Shown here piece after piece: positions 54,415-62,694 of a stretch of DNA of 64,000 nucleotides (the stretch's first letter is position 1; every line of letters starts with the position of its first letter). A program made the translations under genes and the position numbers. The notes beneath the pieces were generated by a model. It did not search any database. It was not told the DNA's origin and was given only the letters and a program-made list of their open reading frames with translations. The stretch is from JAEMQF01 sp963775015 (GTDB lineage: Bacteria > Pseudomonadota > Gammaproteobacteria > Burkholderiales > Burkholderiaceae_C): positions 62,001 to 126,000 of the forward strand of contig CAVZHI010000021.1 of assembly GCA_963775015.1 (NCBI GenBank), in the 5' to 3' direction.

Positions 54415-56439
54415 ATGACGCCGACCGCATTGCCGGTACCTTTGGCCACGCAGGTCCGGAGGGGGCGCGACGGCGTGTGGGGCTCCTTGTTTCGGGCGCA
54501 CGGCGTCTGGGCACCCGGCGTGCGCCTGTTCAGGGCACTGGGCTTTGCGCAGAAGGCACTTTGCATTTCGCTTGTCTTCATGTGTCCGATCGTTCTGCTC
54601 AGCTGGTCGTTCGTCGGCATCGCGCAGACGAGCTTGGCGAGCAGCGCCCGCGAGCGTGTGGGCGTCGCTTATCAAAAGGAGGTGCTGGCCGCGCTTCGCC
54701 TTGCGCTCGAGCATCAATCGCTTGCTGTGCAAGCTGGGCCCCAGTCCGGTGCCATTTCAATGCTCAACCAGGTGCGCCAGCGCGCCGCGGTGCAATGGAA
54801 CCACCTCGGCGAGACTGACAAGGCACTGGGCGCCACGTTGGGCACCGCCGAAGCATTCAAGGCGCTCAGGGAAGCCGCGGTGTCGCTGGCACGGGCCGAA
54901 GGCACGGCGCACGCGATCTCTCTCCAGCATGCCGATTTCATCGAGGCGCTGCTCGACCTCGCCGGCCAGGTCACCGACAGCTCGGGTCTGACGCTTGACC
55001 CTGAGATCGCCAGCTCCTACCTCATCGATGCGAGCGTCGTGGACGGCCTGGACCTGCTCGCGCAGTTGGGCCGCTTGCGCCGCGTCGGCACCGACGTCTT
55101 GGTCGCAGGAACGGTCACCCCCGCGCAGGCGCACGAGCTGATTCGCGGTCAACCCCTCGCGGCGCGTCGCCTGGGCGAAATCAAGGCCGCGATTGCCAAG
55201 GTCGAGCTGGCAGCACCCGCGGCCGCGAACCCGTTGGGTCATCCGCAGGCGGTCAACTCCGTCGAGGCGTTTCTGGCCAAGATCGATGGTGCACCTCTTG
55301 CCGAAGGCGGGCCCAAGGGCGATGCGGTGGAATTTGCCGAGCTCGGCCGCCGGGCGATCGAGCAAACCGGGGCGATGTTGGCGCGCGCGCTCGACCAGCT
55401 CGATCTGCTGCTCGCCGCGCGAATGCGCAGCAACGAGACGCAGCGCAACTTGATCCTCGCGGCGCTGATCGCCGCGCTGTTCGTGGCGGTGTATCTGTTT
55501 CGATCCTTTTACCTCGTGCTCAGTGGTGGGATGCGCGAGGTGAGCCGCCACATGACGGCCATCAAGCAAGGTGACCTCACGACCTACCCGAACCCGCGCG
55601 GACACGACGAAATGGCGCGTTTGATGCGCACCGTGCATGACCTGCAACAGTCGCTGCGCGGCATCGTCTCCAAGGTCCGCGACTCGGCGAACGCGGTCGC
55701 GACGTCCAGCACCGAGGTGTCCAGCGGAGCGTCAGACCTTTCAACGCGCACCGAGCAAGCGGCGACGAGTCTGCAGCAGAGTGCTGCGGCGATGGAGCAA
55801 CTCGGCGCGACGGTGCGCCAGACTGCCGGCAACGCGGAGTGCGCAGCCAAGCTCGCTTCAGCCAACGCACAGGTGGCCGAGCGGGGTGGTGTGGTGATCG
55901 GGAGAGTCGGCGCGACGATGCTGGAGATCCAGGCGTCGTCGCGCAAGATCGGCGAGATCATCGGCACCATCGACAGCATTGCATTCCAGACCAACATCCT
56001 GGCCCTGAACGCCGCCGTCGAAGCGGCGCGCGCAGGTATGCAGGGCCGCGGATTTGCCGTCGTCGCCACCGAGGTGCGAGCGCTCGCGCAACGTTCGGCG
56101 CTCGCCGCACGCAAGATCAAGACGCTCGTCACCGAGAGCGTGGAGAAAGTCGCCGCCGGAGCCGGCGCGGTGCAAAGCGCGGGCCAGACCATGCAGGAGC
56201 TGGTCGCCAACGCGCGTCAAATGAACGCCTTGGTCGCTGAAATTTCTAGCGCGGCATCCGAGCAAAGCGGCGGAATCTCACAGGTGGCTTTGGCCGTGCA
56301 GGACATGGACCAGATGACGCAGCAGAATGCCGCGCTGGTCGAGGAAACGACGGCCGCTGCGCGGGCGCTGCAGCAACAGGCCGGACAGCTGATGGCCGAA
56401 GTGGACCGGTTCAAGCTGCCGGCGCCGGCGGTGCGTTGA
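54415..56439 (+). CDS. Methyl-accepting chemotaxis protein, large periplasmic domain
   Basis: 674 residues. Cytoplasmic N-tail of about 45, TM1 (LCISLVFMCPIVLLSWSFVG), a helical periplasmic sensor of about 270 residues with no recognised ligand motif, TM2 (LILAALIAALFVAVYLFRSF), HAMP, and a conserved signalling tip (IAFQTNILALNAAVEAARAG). Unlike the other MCP it ends RFKLPAPAVR and has no CheR-tether pentapeptide. GGAG precedes the ATG at 54415. Confidence 0.93.
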   Translation: MTPTALPVPLATQVRRGRDGVWGSLFRAHGVWAPGVRLFRALGFAQKALCISLVFMCPIVLLSWSFVGIAQTSLASSARERVGVAYQKEVLAALRLALEHQSLAVQAGPQSGAISMLNQVRQRAAVQWNHLGETDKALGATLGTAEAFKALREAAVSLARAEGTAHAISLQHADFIEALLDLAGQVTDSSGLTLDPEIASSYLIDASVVDGLDLLAQLGRLRRVGTDVLVAGTVTPAQAHELIRGQPLAARRLGEIKAAIAKVELAAPAAANPLGHPQAVNSVEAFLAKIDGAPLAEGGPKGDAVEFAELGRRAIEQTGAMLARALDQLDLLLAARMRSNETQRNLILAALIAALFVAVYLFRSFYLVLSGGMREVSRHMTAIKQGDLTTYPNPRGHDEMARLMRTVHDLQQSLRGIVSKVRDSANAVATSSTEVSSGASDLSTRTEQAATSLQQSAAAMEQLGATVRQTAGNAECAAKLASANAQVAERGGVVIGRVGATMLEIQASSRKIGEIIGTIDSIAFQTNILALNAAVEAARAGMQGRGFAVVATEVRALAQRSALAARKIKTLVTESVEKVAAGAGAVQSAGQTMQELVANARQMNALVAEISSAASEQSGGISQVALAVQDMDQMTQQNAALVEETTAAARALQQQAGQLMAEVDRFKLPAPAVR

Positions 56440-56561
56440 GCGCATCGGCGTGGTGCGCGCCTTCGAACGCGCCCGCTTAACAGGCTGCGACGGATTCGGG
56501 CGCTGGCTGGCACCAGGTCGGACGGGCGCGATCGCTCGACGATTGGCAACCAGTTGGCCGC

Positions 56562-57566
56562 TCAGCCTGCCGGGGGCTGGCTGAGCCAGCTTGAGGTCGA
56601 GTGCGTGAGCAGCTGATTCACCTTCAGGGCATACCTCCCGTTGGACGTGCCGTAATGACAGTCGAACAGCGGTACGCCGAGCACTGTCGCCGCGATGACG
56701 GGTTTCAGGTCGAGCTCGAAAAAGTCACCCGGCTCGAGGGCGAGCAATTGCGCCACCGTTGTCGGCGCGTGCGCCAGTGTGACCACCACTTCCACCTCGG
56801 CCGGCTGAATCTGATCCTTGAGCAGGTTCACCCAGCGGCGATCCGAGTCGCTCGAATCGCCCTGCGCGGTCGAGTAGAGCACGTCACGAATCGGCTCGAG
56901 AGTCGCATAGGGGATGCAAAAGTAGATCGTGCCGCTGGAGTCGCCGAATTCGAGTGTGAACGAGCTCGCAACGACGACCTCGCTGGGTGAGGCGATGTTG
57001 GCGAATTGGGCCAGCATTTCCGATCGTTGGTATTCGAGTTCGAGCGGGTAGATTTCGGTCCAGGCCTTCTTGTACTCGGCAGTGACGACGTCGACCAGGC
57101 GCCGGATGACGCGTTGTTCGGTCGGTGAGAAGTCACGTCCCTCGATTCGCGCCTGGTACTTTCCCGAGCCGCCGAACAACGAATCGATGACAGCGAACAC
57201 CAGCGTGGGCTCGCACACAATCAGCCCCGATCCGCGCAAGGGCCGAACGCTCATGATGTTGAAGTTCGTCGGCAGCGCAATCTCGCGCAGAAAGTCGCTG
57301 TACTTCTGCACCTTGATGCCGTTGATCGCGATCTCCGGGCTCTTGCGCATCATGTTGAACAGACCCAGGCGCAGATTGCGCGCAAAACGCTCGTTGATGA
57401 GCTCCATGGCGGGCATGCGCCCACGCACGATGCGTTCCTGGTTCGCCAAGTTGTAATCGCGCGTACCGCCCGGCGCGACTTCCTTTTCCGCGGGCTTCTG
57501 GCTCTCGCCCGTGATGCCTTGCAGCAGGGCGTCGACTTCGTCTTGCGAAAGGACCTGGTTGCTCAT
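56562..57566 (-). CDS. fliM: Flagellar motor switch protein FliM
   Basis: 334 residues, C-ring component. The N-terminal CheY-P-binding segment VLSQDEVDALLQGI, the middle domain (LRGSGLIVCEPTLVFAVIDS, LFGGSGKYQARIEGRDFSP) and the C-terminal SpoA-like domain (LALEPGDFFELDLKPVI) are all complete. FliM is usually in a fliLMNOPQR operon; here it stands alone downstream of cheB. It may be the only copy or a paralogue. Confidence 0.95.
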   Translation of the reverse strand: MSNQVLSQDEVDALLQGITGESQKPAEKEVAPGGTRDYNLANQERIVRGRMPAMELINERFARNLRLGLFNMMRKSPEIAINGIKVQKYSDFLREIALPTNFNIMSVRPLRGSGLIVCEPTLVFAVIDSLFGGSGKYQARIEGRDFSPTEQRVIRRLVDVVTAEYKKAWTEIYPLELEYQRSEMLAQFANIASPSEVVVASSFTLEFGDSSGTIYFCIPYATLEPIRDVLYSTAQGDSSDSDRRWVNLLKDQIQPAEVEVVVTLAHAPTTVAQLLALEPGDFFELDLKPVIAATVLGVPLFDCHYGTSNGRYALKVNQLLTHSTSSWLSQPPAG

Positions 57567-57598
57567 GAACGTCGGCTGAGTCGGGTGAGCGAGAACAC

Positions 57599-57625
57599 GT
57601 CATCCCGGCGCACGCTGGGATCCAC
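57599..57625. repeat. REP-like palindrome between cheB and fliM
   Basis: GTCATCCCGGCGCACGCTGG followed by GATCCAC; single copy with one stem mismatch. Confidence 0.8.
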
Positions 57626-57768
57626 AGCGCCCGAGTCGCCTCGAGGCATGCCCAAAGTATGGAATCGGCGCGGCGCAGCGATGCGCCGAATAGGTGGGCG
57701 AATTGCCGCCAGTCGCGGAGTGTCGAGGCGGGCCGCTCGACCACCGCGTGACGCCAAATTGCCTTGTG

Positions 57769-58869
57769 CTACACCCGGTTGCTCGCCACACCCGAGCGGC
57801 GCAAGTGCTCGATCAGCTTGGCCGCGATCTGCGGCAAGGGCAGCACTTCGTGCGCCGCGCCGGCGTTGATCGCTTCCTTGGGCATGCCGAACACGACGCA
57901 GCTCGCCTCGTCCTGCACCAGGTTGTAGCTGCCGGCGTCGCGCATCGCTTTCATCGCTGCTGCGCCATCGGCGCCCATGCCGGTGAGCATCACGCCGAGC
58001 GCATTGCGCCCGACGACACGCGCCGCCGAAAGGAACAGCACTTCGACCGAAGGTTTGTGCCGGTTCACCGGATCGGCGTCGCGCACCCGAGCGATGAAGT
58101 TCGCTCCCGAACGCTCGACGCTCATTTGCAGGCCGCCCGGCGCGAGGTAGGCGTGGCCGGGCAGGACGCGTTCGCCGTCGACCGCTTCGGCCACCGCGAT
58201 GCGGCACAGGCTGTTCAGGCGCGTCGCGTAGCTCTTCGTGAAGCCGGGCGGCATGTGCTGCGTGATCATCACCGCCGGGCAGTCGTCTGGCAGGTGGGTC
58301 AGCACCTCCTTGGTTGCTTCGGTGCCGCCAGTGGAGGCGCCGATGAAGATGACCTTTTCGGTCGAAAGCCGGCCCAGCGCGGCTGCCACTCGGGCGGGAC
58401 AGCCCGCCACGCTGCCGGCCTGCCCCGCCGCAAAGGCGACCGGCGCCTGCGTGCGGATCCTGCGGACCGTCGCCTGCGCGGCAACACGAATCTTGGCAGT
58501 GATGTCTTCACTGAGCAGGCGCAACCCGTCGGTGACGCCGATCTTCGGTTTGGCGACAAAGTCGATCGCACCGAGCTCGAGCGCGCGCAGCGTCGCATCG
58601 GCGCCGCGTTCGGTGAGTGTGGACACCATCACCACCGGCATCGGCCGCAGGCGCATCAGCTTGGCGAGAAAGTCGATGCCGTCCATGCGCGGCATTTCGA
58701 TGTCGAGCGTGATCACGTCGGGGTTCAGCTCGCGGATCATCTCGCGCGCGATCAGCGGGTCGGCGGCGGCGCCGACGCACTCCATGTCGCGCTCGCGGTT
58801 GATGATTTCGCCGAGCAGGCTGCGCACGAGCGCGGAATCGTCGACGACGACGACGCGGGTCTTGGCCAT
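57769..58869 (-). CDS. cheB: Chemotaxis glutamate methylesterase/deamidase CheB
   Basis: 366 residues. Receiver domain (VVVVDDSALVRSLLGEIIN, phospho-Asp in VITLDIEMPRMDG, Lys in DFVAKPKIG) and C-terminal esterase with the catalytic triad: Ser in FIGASTGGTEA, His in VMITQHMPPGF, Asp in GVMLTGMGADGAAAM. Demethylates MCPs for adaptation. Third in the cheR-cheD-cheB run, 27 bases after cheD. Confidence 0.97.
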   Translation of the reverse strand: MAKTRVVVVDDSALVRSLLGEIINRERDMECVGAAADPLIAREMIRELNPDVITLDIEMPRMDGIDFLAKLMRLRPMPVVMVSTLTERGADATLRALELGAIDFVAKPKIGVTDGLRLLSEDITAKIRVAAQATVRRIRTQAPVAFAAGQAGSVAGCPARVAAALGRLSTEKVIFIGASTGGTEATKEVLTHLPDDCPAVMITQHMPPGFTKSYATRLNSLCRIAVAEAVDGERVLPGHAYLAPGGLQMSVERSGANFIARVRDADPVNRHKPSVEVLFLSAARVVGRNALGVMLTGMGADGAAAMKAMRDAGSYNLVQDEASCVVFGMPKEAINAGAAHEVLPLPQIAAKLIEHLRRSGVASNRV

Positions 58870-58896
58870 GGCGTGATTCCTTCGTTGGGTTGCGGC

Positions 58897-59535
58897 TCAG
58901 AACAGGTTGATCGAGCCGCTGCTCGTTGCCGGCGCGGCGCGCTGCATCGCTGCGCGGTCCTGCGCGAGCAGGGCTCCCGTGTTCGCCGACGCCAGGCGCT
59001 TCACCATCGCCTTGCCGCTCGCCGGCATGAAACACACTTTGCGCGGGTAGATGTCGAGCACGTCTTTCGAGACGACCGGAATGCGCTCGGTCTTCAGATA
59101 GTCCATGACGAACTCGGTGTTGCGCTCGCCGACCTTGCTCGACCCCATGCCGCCGATCACGGCGCCGCCGCCGAACACTTTCGCCTCCAGACTCCCGCGC
59201 TGCGCGCCGAGTTTCACCATCTCCCTGATCAGCACTTCCATCGCGTACGAGCCGTAGCGCCCCGAGTCGTCGCTGCCTTCGGGGAGCATGAAGTGGTTCA
59301 GGCCACCGACCCGGGCGTTGCGGTCCCACAGGCAGGCGGCGATGCACGAACCCAGCGTCGTCATGATGAGGATTTCTTCGTTCATGACGAAGTACTCGCC
59401 GGGCAGCACCTTCACCGCCTCCGATTTCAGGGCGCTCTCGTACCAGAAGAACGACGCTTCGCCGCTCTGGCGCGGCATCGCCCTCAGGCGCTGCAGGCGT
59501 GTGCCCGGCGCGAGCGGGGCGGCAGGGCTTGACAT
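58897..59535 (-). CDS. cheD: Chemoreceptor glutamine deamidase CheD
   Basis: 212 residues. Catalytic Cys in TTLGSCIAACLWD and His in GGLNHFMLP are present, followed by KVFGGGAVIGGM and KVGERNTEFVMDYL. Deamidates Gln residues on MCPs, and in some bacteria stimulates CheC. No cheC is visible here because CheZ is present. Starts four bases after the cheR stop. Confidence 0.95.
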   Translation of the reverse strand: MSSPAAPLAPGTRLQRLRAMPRQSGEASFFWYESALKSEAVKVLPGEYFVMNEEILIMTTLGSCIAACLWDRNARVGGLNHFMLPEGSDDSGRYGSYAMEVLIREMVKLGAQRGSLEAKVFGGGAVIGGMGSSKVGERNTEFVMDYLKTERIPVVSKDVLDIYPRKVCFMPASGKAMVKRLASANTGALLAQDRAAMQRAAPATSSGSINLF

Positions 59536-59539
59536 TGGC

Positions 59540-60397
59540 TCAGACGCGCTGGTAGACCGTTTTGCCGCGCAAGCGGAACAGGTCTTTCGAATCGCTGAAG
59601 TTTTCCGAGTGCCCGGCGAACAACACGCCTTGCGGCTGCATCGCGCGGTGCATCTGCTCGAGTACGCGGCGCTGCGTCGCGGCGTCGAAGTAGATCATGA
59701 CGTTGCGGCAGAACACGACGTGAAACGGCTCGCCGAGGGACCAGTGCTTGTCCGTCAGGTTGAAGGGGTGAAACTCGACGAGGCGGCGCAGTTCGAGCTT
59801 GACGCGCATGCTGCCGCTGTTCGCACCGACGCCGCGCAGGAAGTGCTGGCGTTGCTGCGCCGCGCTCAGGCCACGCGCGTTGATGTCGTAGACGCCGCGC
59901 TCCGCGTGCGCCAGCACCTTGGTGTCGATGTCGCTGCAGTGGATGCTGACCTGGGCGTTTGGCCCGAGCGTGTCCAGCACCGTGATCGCAAGCGAATAGG
60001 GCTCCTCGCCGGTTGATGCCGCGTTGCACCAGATTCGCGTGCGCTGGTTTGCGCGTCGCGTCAATTCTTCGGCGAGCACCGCGAAGTGGTGGCGTTCGCG
60101 AAAGAACGACGTGAGGTTCGTCGTCAGACAGTTGACGAACTCCTGCCACTCGTTCTCGGCCTGAGGTCCGCGCGCGTCCTCCAGCCACTGCAGGTAGCCG
60201 GCGAAACTTGTGTGGCGCAATTCGCGCAGGCGCCGCGACAGGCGGCTGTAGACCATCGCCTGCTTGCCAGGATTCAGGCTGATGCCGGCGCGCTGACGGA
60301 TGAGCTTGCGCACGCGCTCGAAGTCGGCCTGGTCGAAGCTGAAGTCAACCTGGATCGGGTTCGCGGTGCGCGGCGTGGTGGCCAGGGCGGAAGGCAT
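59540..60397 (-). CDS. cheR: Chemotaxis methyltransferase CheR
   Basis: 285 residues. The N-terminal helical domain (LIRQRAGISLNPGKQAMVYS, RLSRRLRELRHTSFAGYLQW) and the SAM-binding domain (IWCNAASTGEEPYSLAITVL, VFCRNVMIYFDAATQRRVLE) are complete. Methylates MCP glutamates. The first MCP of the window ends in an xWxxF-like tether it could bind. First gene of a cheRDB unit with its own FliA-like promoter. Confidence 0.96.
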   Translation of the reverse strand: MPSALATTPRTANPIQVDFSFDQADFERVRKLIRQRAGISLNPGKQAMVYSRLSRRLRELRHTSFAGYLQWLEDARGPQAENEWQEFVNCLTTNLTSFFRERHHFAVLAEELTRRANQRTRIWCNAASTGEEPYSLAITVLDTLGPNAQVSIHCSDIDTKVLAHAERGVYDINARGLSAAQQRQHFLRGVGANSGSMRVKLELRRLVEFHPFNLTDKHWSLGEPFHVVFCRNVMIYFDAATQRRVLEQMHRAMQPQGVLFAGHSENFSDSKDLFRLRGKTVYQRV

Positions 60398-60466
60398 GAA
60401 TTCTCGACATGAGCAGTTGCGCGCGACAGGCTCGCAGCCCGCGCTTTCGCGCAGCAGGCTGTCGAG

Positions 60467-60493
60467 TTATCGGCGTCCCCGCCGGCGGCTTGA
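60467..60493 (-). promoter_or_regulatory. FliA (sigma-28)-like promoter of cheRDB
   Basis: The minus strand reads GGCTCAAG, then a perfect GCCGATAA -10 box, with exactly 15 bases between TCAA and GCCGATAA. It is the best match in the window and anchors the motif used for the other sites. About 70 bases before the cheR ATG. Confidence 0.75.
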
Positions 60494-60535
60494 GCCGGCG
60501 CCGGCACACCGCGCCGCGCCCCCCGCAGGCGCGAG

Positions 60536-62694
60536 TCACACCACGGCCGCCTGCGATGCCGCAGCGGCTGCGGGCCGACCCGGCACGCCGCGCACGAGCA
60601 GCCTGGCGAAGTCCTCCGCGGGCAGCGGCTTGCTGAACAGGAAACCCTGAATCACGTGACAGCCGAGCGCGGCAAGGAAGTCGGCCTGCTCCCAGGTCTC
60701 GACGCCTTCGGCGATCAGCTCGAGTTGCAGACTCTGGCCCATGGCGACGATCGCCGCGGTGAGCGCGGCGTCGTTCGCGTCAGACGGCAAGTCCTTGATG
60801 AAACTGCGGTCGATCTTGAGGATGTCCAGGGGGAAGCGTTTCAGGTAAGTGAGCGACGAATAGCCGGTTCCGAAGTCGTCGATGGCGAGCTTGATGCCGA
60901 GCCCCTTCAGGTCGCGCAGCACGCGTGTCGACGCGTCGAGGTCCTGCATCAGGCCGGTTTCCGTCACTTCCAGTTCGAGCAGCGACGTCGGCAAGGCGAA
61001 ACGCGTCAGCGTCGAGCGGATGCGCTCGACCAAGCCGTCGCTTTGCAGGCTCTGGCCGTCCAGATTCACCGAGACCGGCAGGGGCGGCAGGCCGCCATCG
61101 CGCCAGGTCGCGAGTTGCGCCCCCACCAGGTCCAGCACCACATGCGTGAGCGCCACGATCAGACCCGACTCCTCGGCGATCGGGATGAACTCCGCCGGGC
61201 TGATGCTCCCCCGCTGCGGATGCTGCCAGCGCGCCAGCGCCTCGGCACCGACGATGCGTCCCGTGCGTGCATCGACCTTGGCTTGGTAGACGACACGCAA
61301 TTCACCCTGCTCGACGGCATGGCGCAATTCGGTCTCGAGCGTGTGACGCCGCTGCATGGCTCGGCTCATCGACTCGCTGTACAGGCACACCCGTGACTGG
61401 CCCGCCGCTTGCGCGGCGCGCACAGCGGTTCCGGCGTTGCGCAACAAGGTGTGGGCGTCGGCACCGTCACCCGGCGTCAAGGCGATCCCAAGGCAGGCGC
61501 CGAGAGCCAGTTCCTGGCCTTGCACGACGAGCGACGCGCCGAGCCTGTCGCTCAGGCGCTGCGCGACACGCAGCACGTTGTCGGGGTTGCCGATGTCGAC
61601 CAGCAGAACGCCGAATTCGTCGGCACCCAGGCGCGCCAGAGGGTCGTCGCCGATCTCCGCGTCGAGCGCGCCCTTCAAGTCTTCGGTGCGCAACGCGTCG
61701 CGCAGCCGGCCGCCCACCATCTTCAGCGCTGCGTCGGCAGCATCCGGTCCGAGTGCATCGGCGATGACTTTGATGCGCGGCAATGCCACCACGACAACGG
61801 CGCAGCGCAGGTCGCGGCGCGCGGCGAAGCCGAGCCATTGCTGGACCGTGTCGCCGAACAGGGCCCGGTTCGGCAGCCCGGTGAGAGAGTCGATGTACGC
61901 GAGTGCATGAATGCGGCGTGCGGCTTCGATCTGCTGCGTGATGTCGTGGCGGATTCCGCGCACTGCGATCACTCGGCCGGCTGCGTCGAGCTCGACGTCG
62001 GTCTGCTCCTTCAAGGTGCGCACGCTGAGGTCTGGCCGGACGATGCGAAATTCAACCGCGTAGGTCTTTCCGTCGCAGGCGCGCACCCTGCAGCGCGAGT
62101 CCACCGCATCCCGATCCTCCGGATGCACGTGCGCCAGCAGCTCCGAAAAATCGCGCTCCGCGCTGGATCGCGCGTGAAACCGTGAATGCGCTGCAATTCG
62201 TCGGAGCACGACAAGGCGTTGCTGCCGCTGCGCCACTCCCAGCTGCCCATCTGCGCGATGCGCTGCGACGCCGCGAGCAAGGCCTGGCTTTGCACCGAGT
62301 CGCGCAGCGCCTGACTCGCGCGCAGCGCGTAGCGCACGCGGTAGGGCAGCAGGTCCCAGACCATCGGTTTGGTGATGAAGTCGGTCGCACCCGATTCGTA
62401 CGCCTGCTGGATCGACGCGCGGTCGTCCAGGCCGGTCATGACGATGATCGGGACGTTCTGCCCGGCGGAACTCGCACGCAGGCCGCGGCACGCTTCGTAG
62501 CCGTTCAAGCCGGGCATGAGCAGGTCGAGCAGCACGAGATCGGCCGGCGTTGCCTCGAACCGCGCGAGGCCGGCTTGCGCGTCGGGTGCGTCGACGACGC
62601 AAAAGCCTGCATCGGCGAGGGTTTCGCGTGCCATCAGGCGGATCATCGGATCGTCGTCGATGACGAGAATCGTATCGGGCGTCGGCGCGGTCAT
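60536..62694 (-). CDS. REC-PAS-GGDEF-EAL c-di-GMP signalling protein (one frameshift)
   Basis: About 719 residues after correcting one missing base near 62178. Receiver domain (LVIDDDPMIRLMARETLADA, Asp in LVLLDLLMPGLNG, TKPMVWDL), PAS domain with PAC (GSWEWRSGSNALS, VRGIRHDITQQIEAARR), a GGDEF domain whose signature reads RLGADEFGV, so the second Gly is Ala, and an EAL domain with intact GAEALARW, DDFGTGYSSLTYL, LKIDRSFI and ELIAEGVET. Likely a phosphodiesterase with a weakened or regulatory cyclase half. Its product could act on the YcgR brake encoded at 5.2 kb. Overlaps the upstream hybrid-kinase gene by four bases. Confidence 0.9.
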
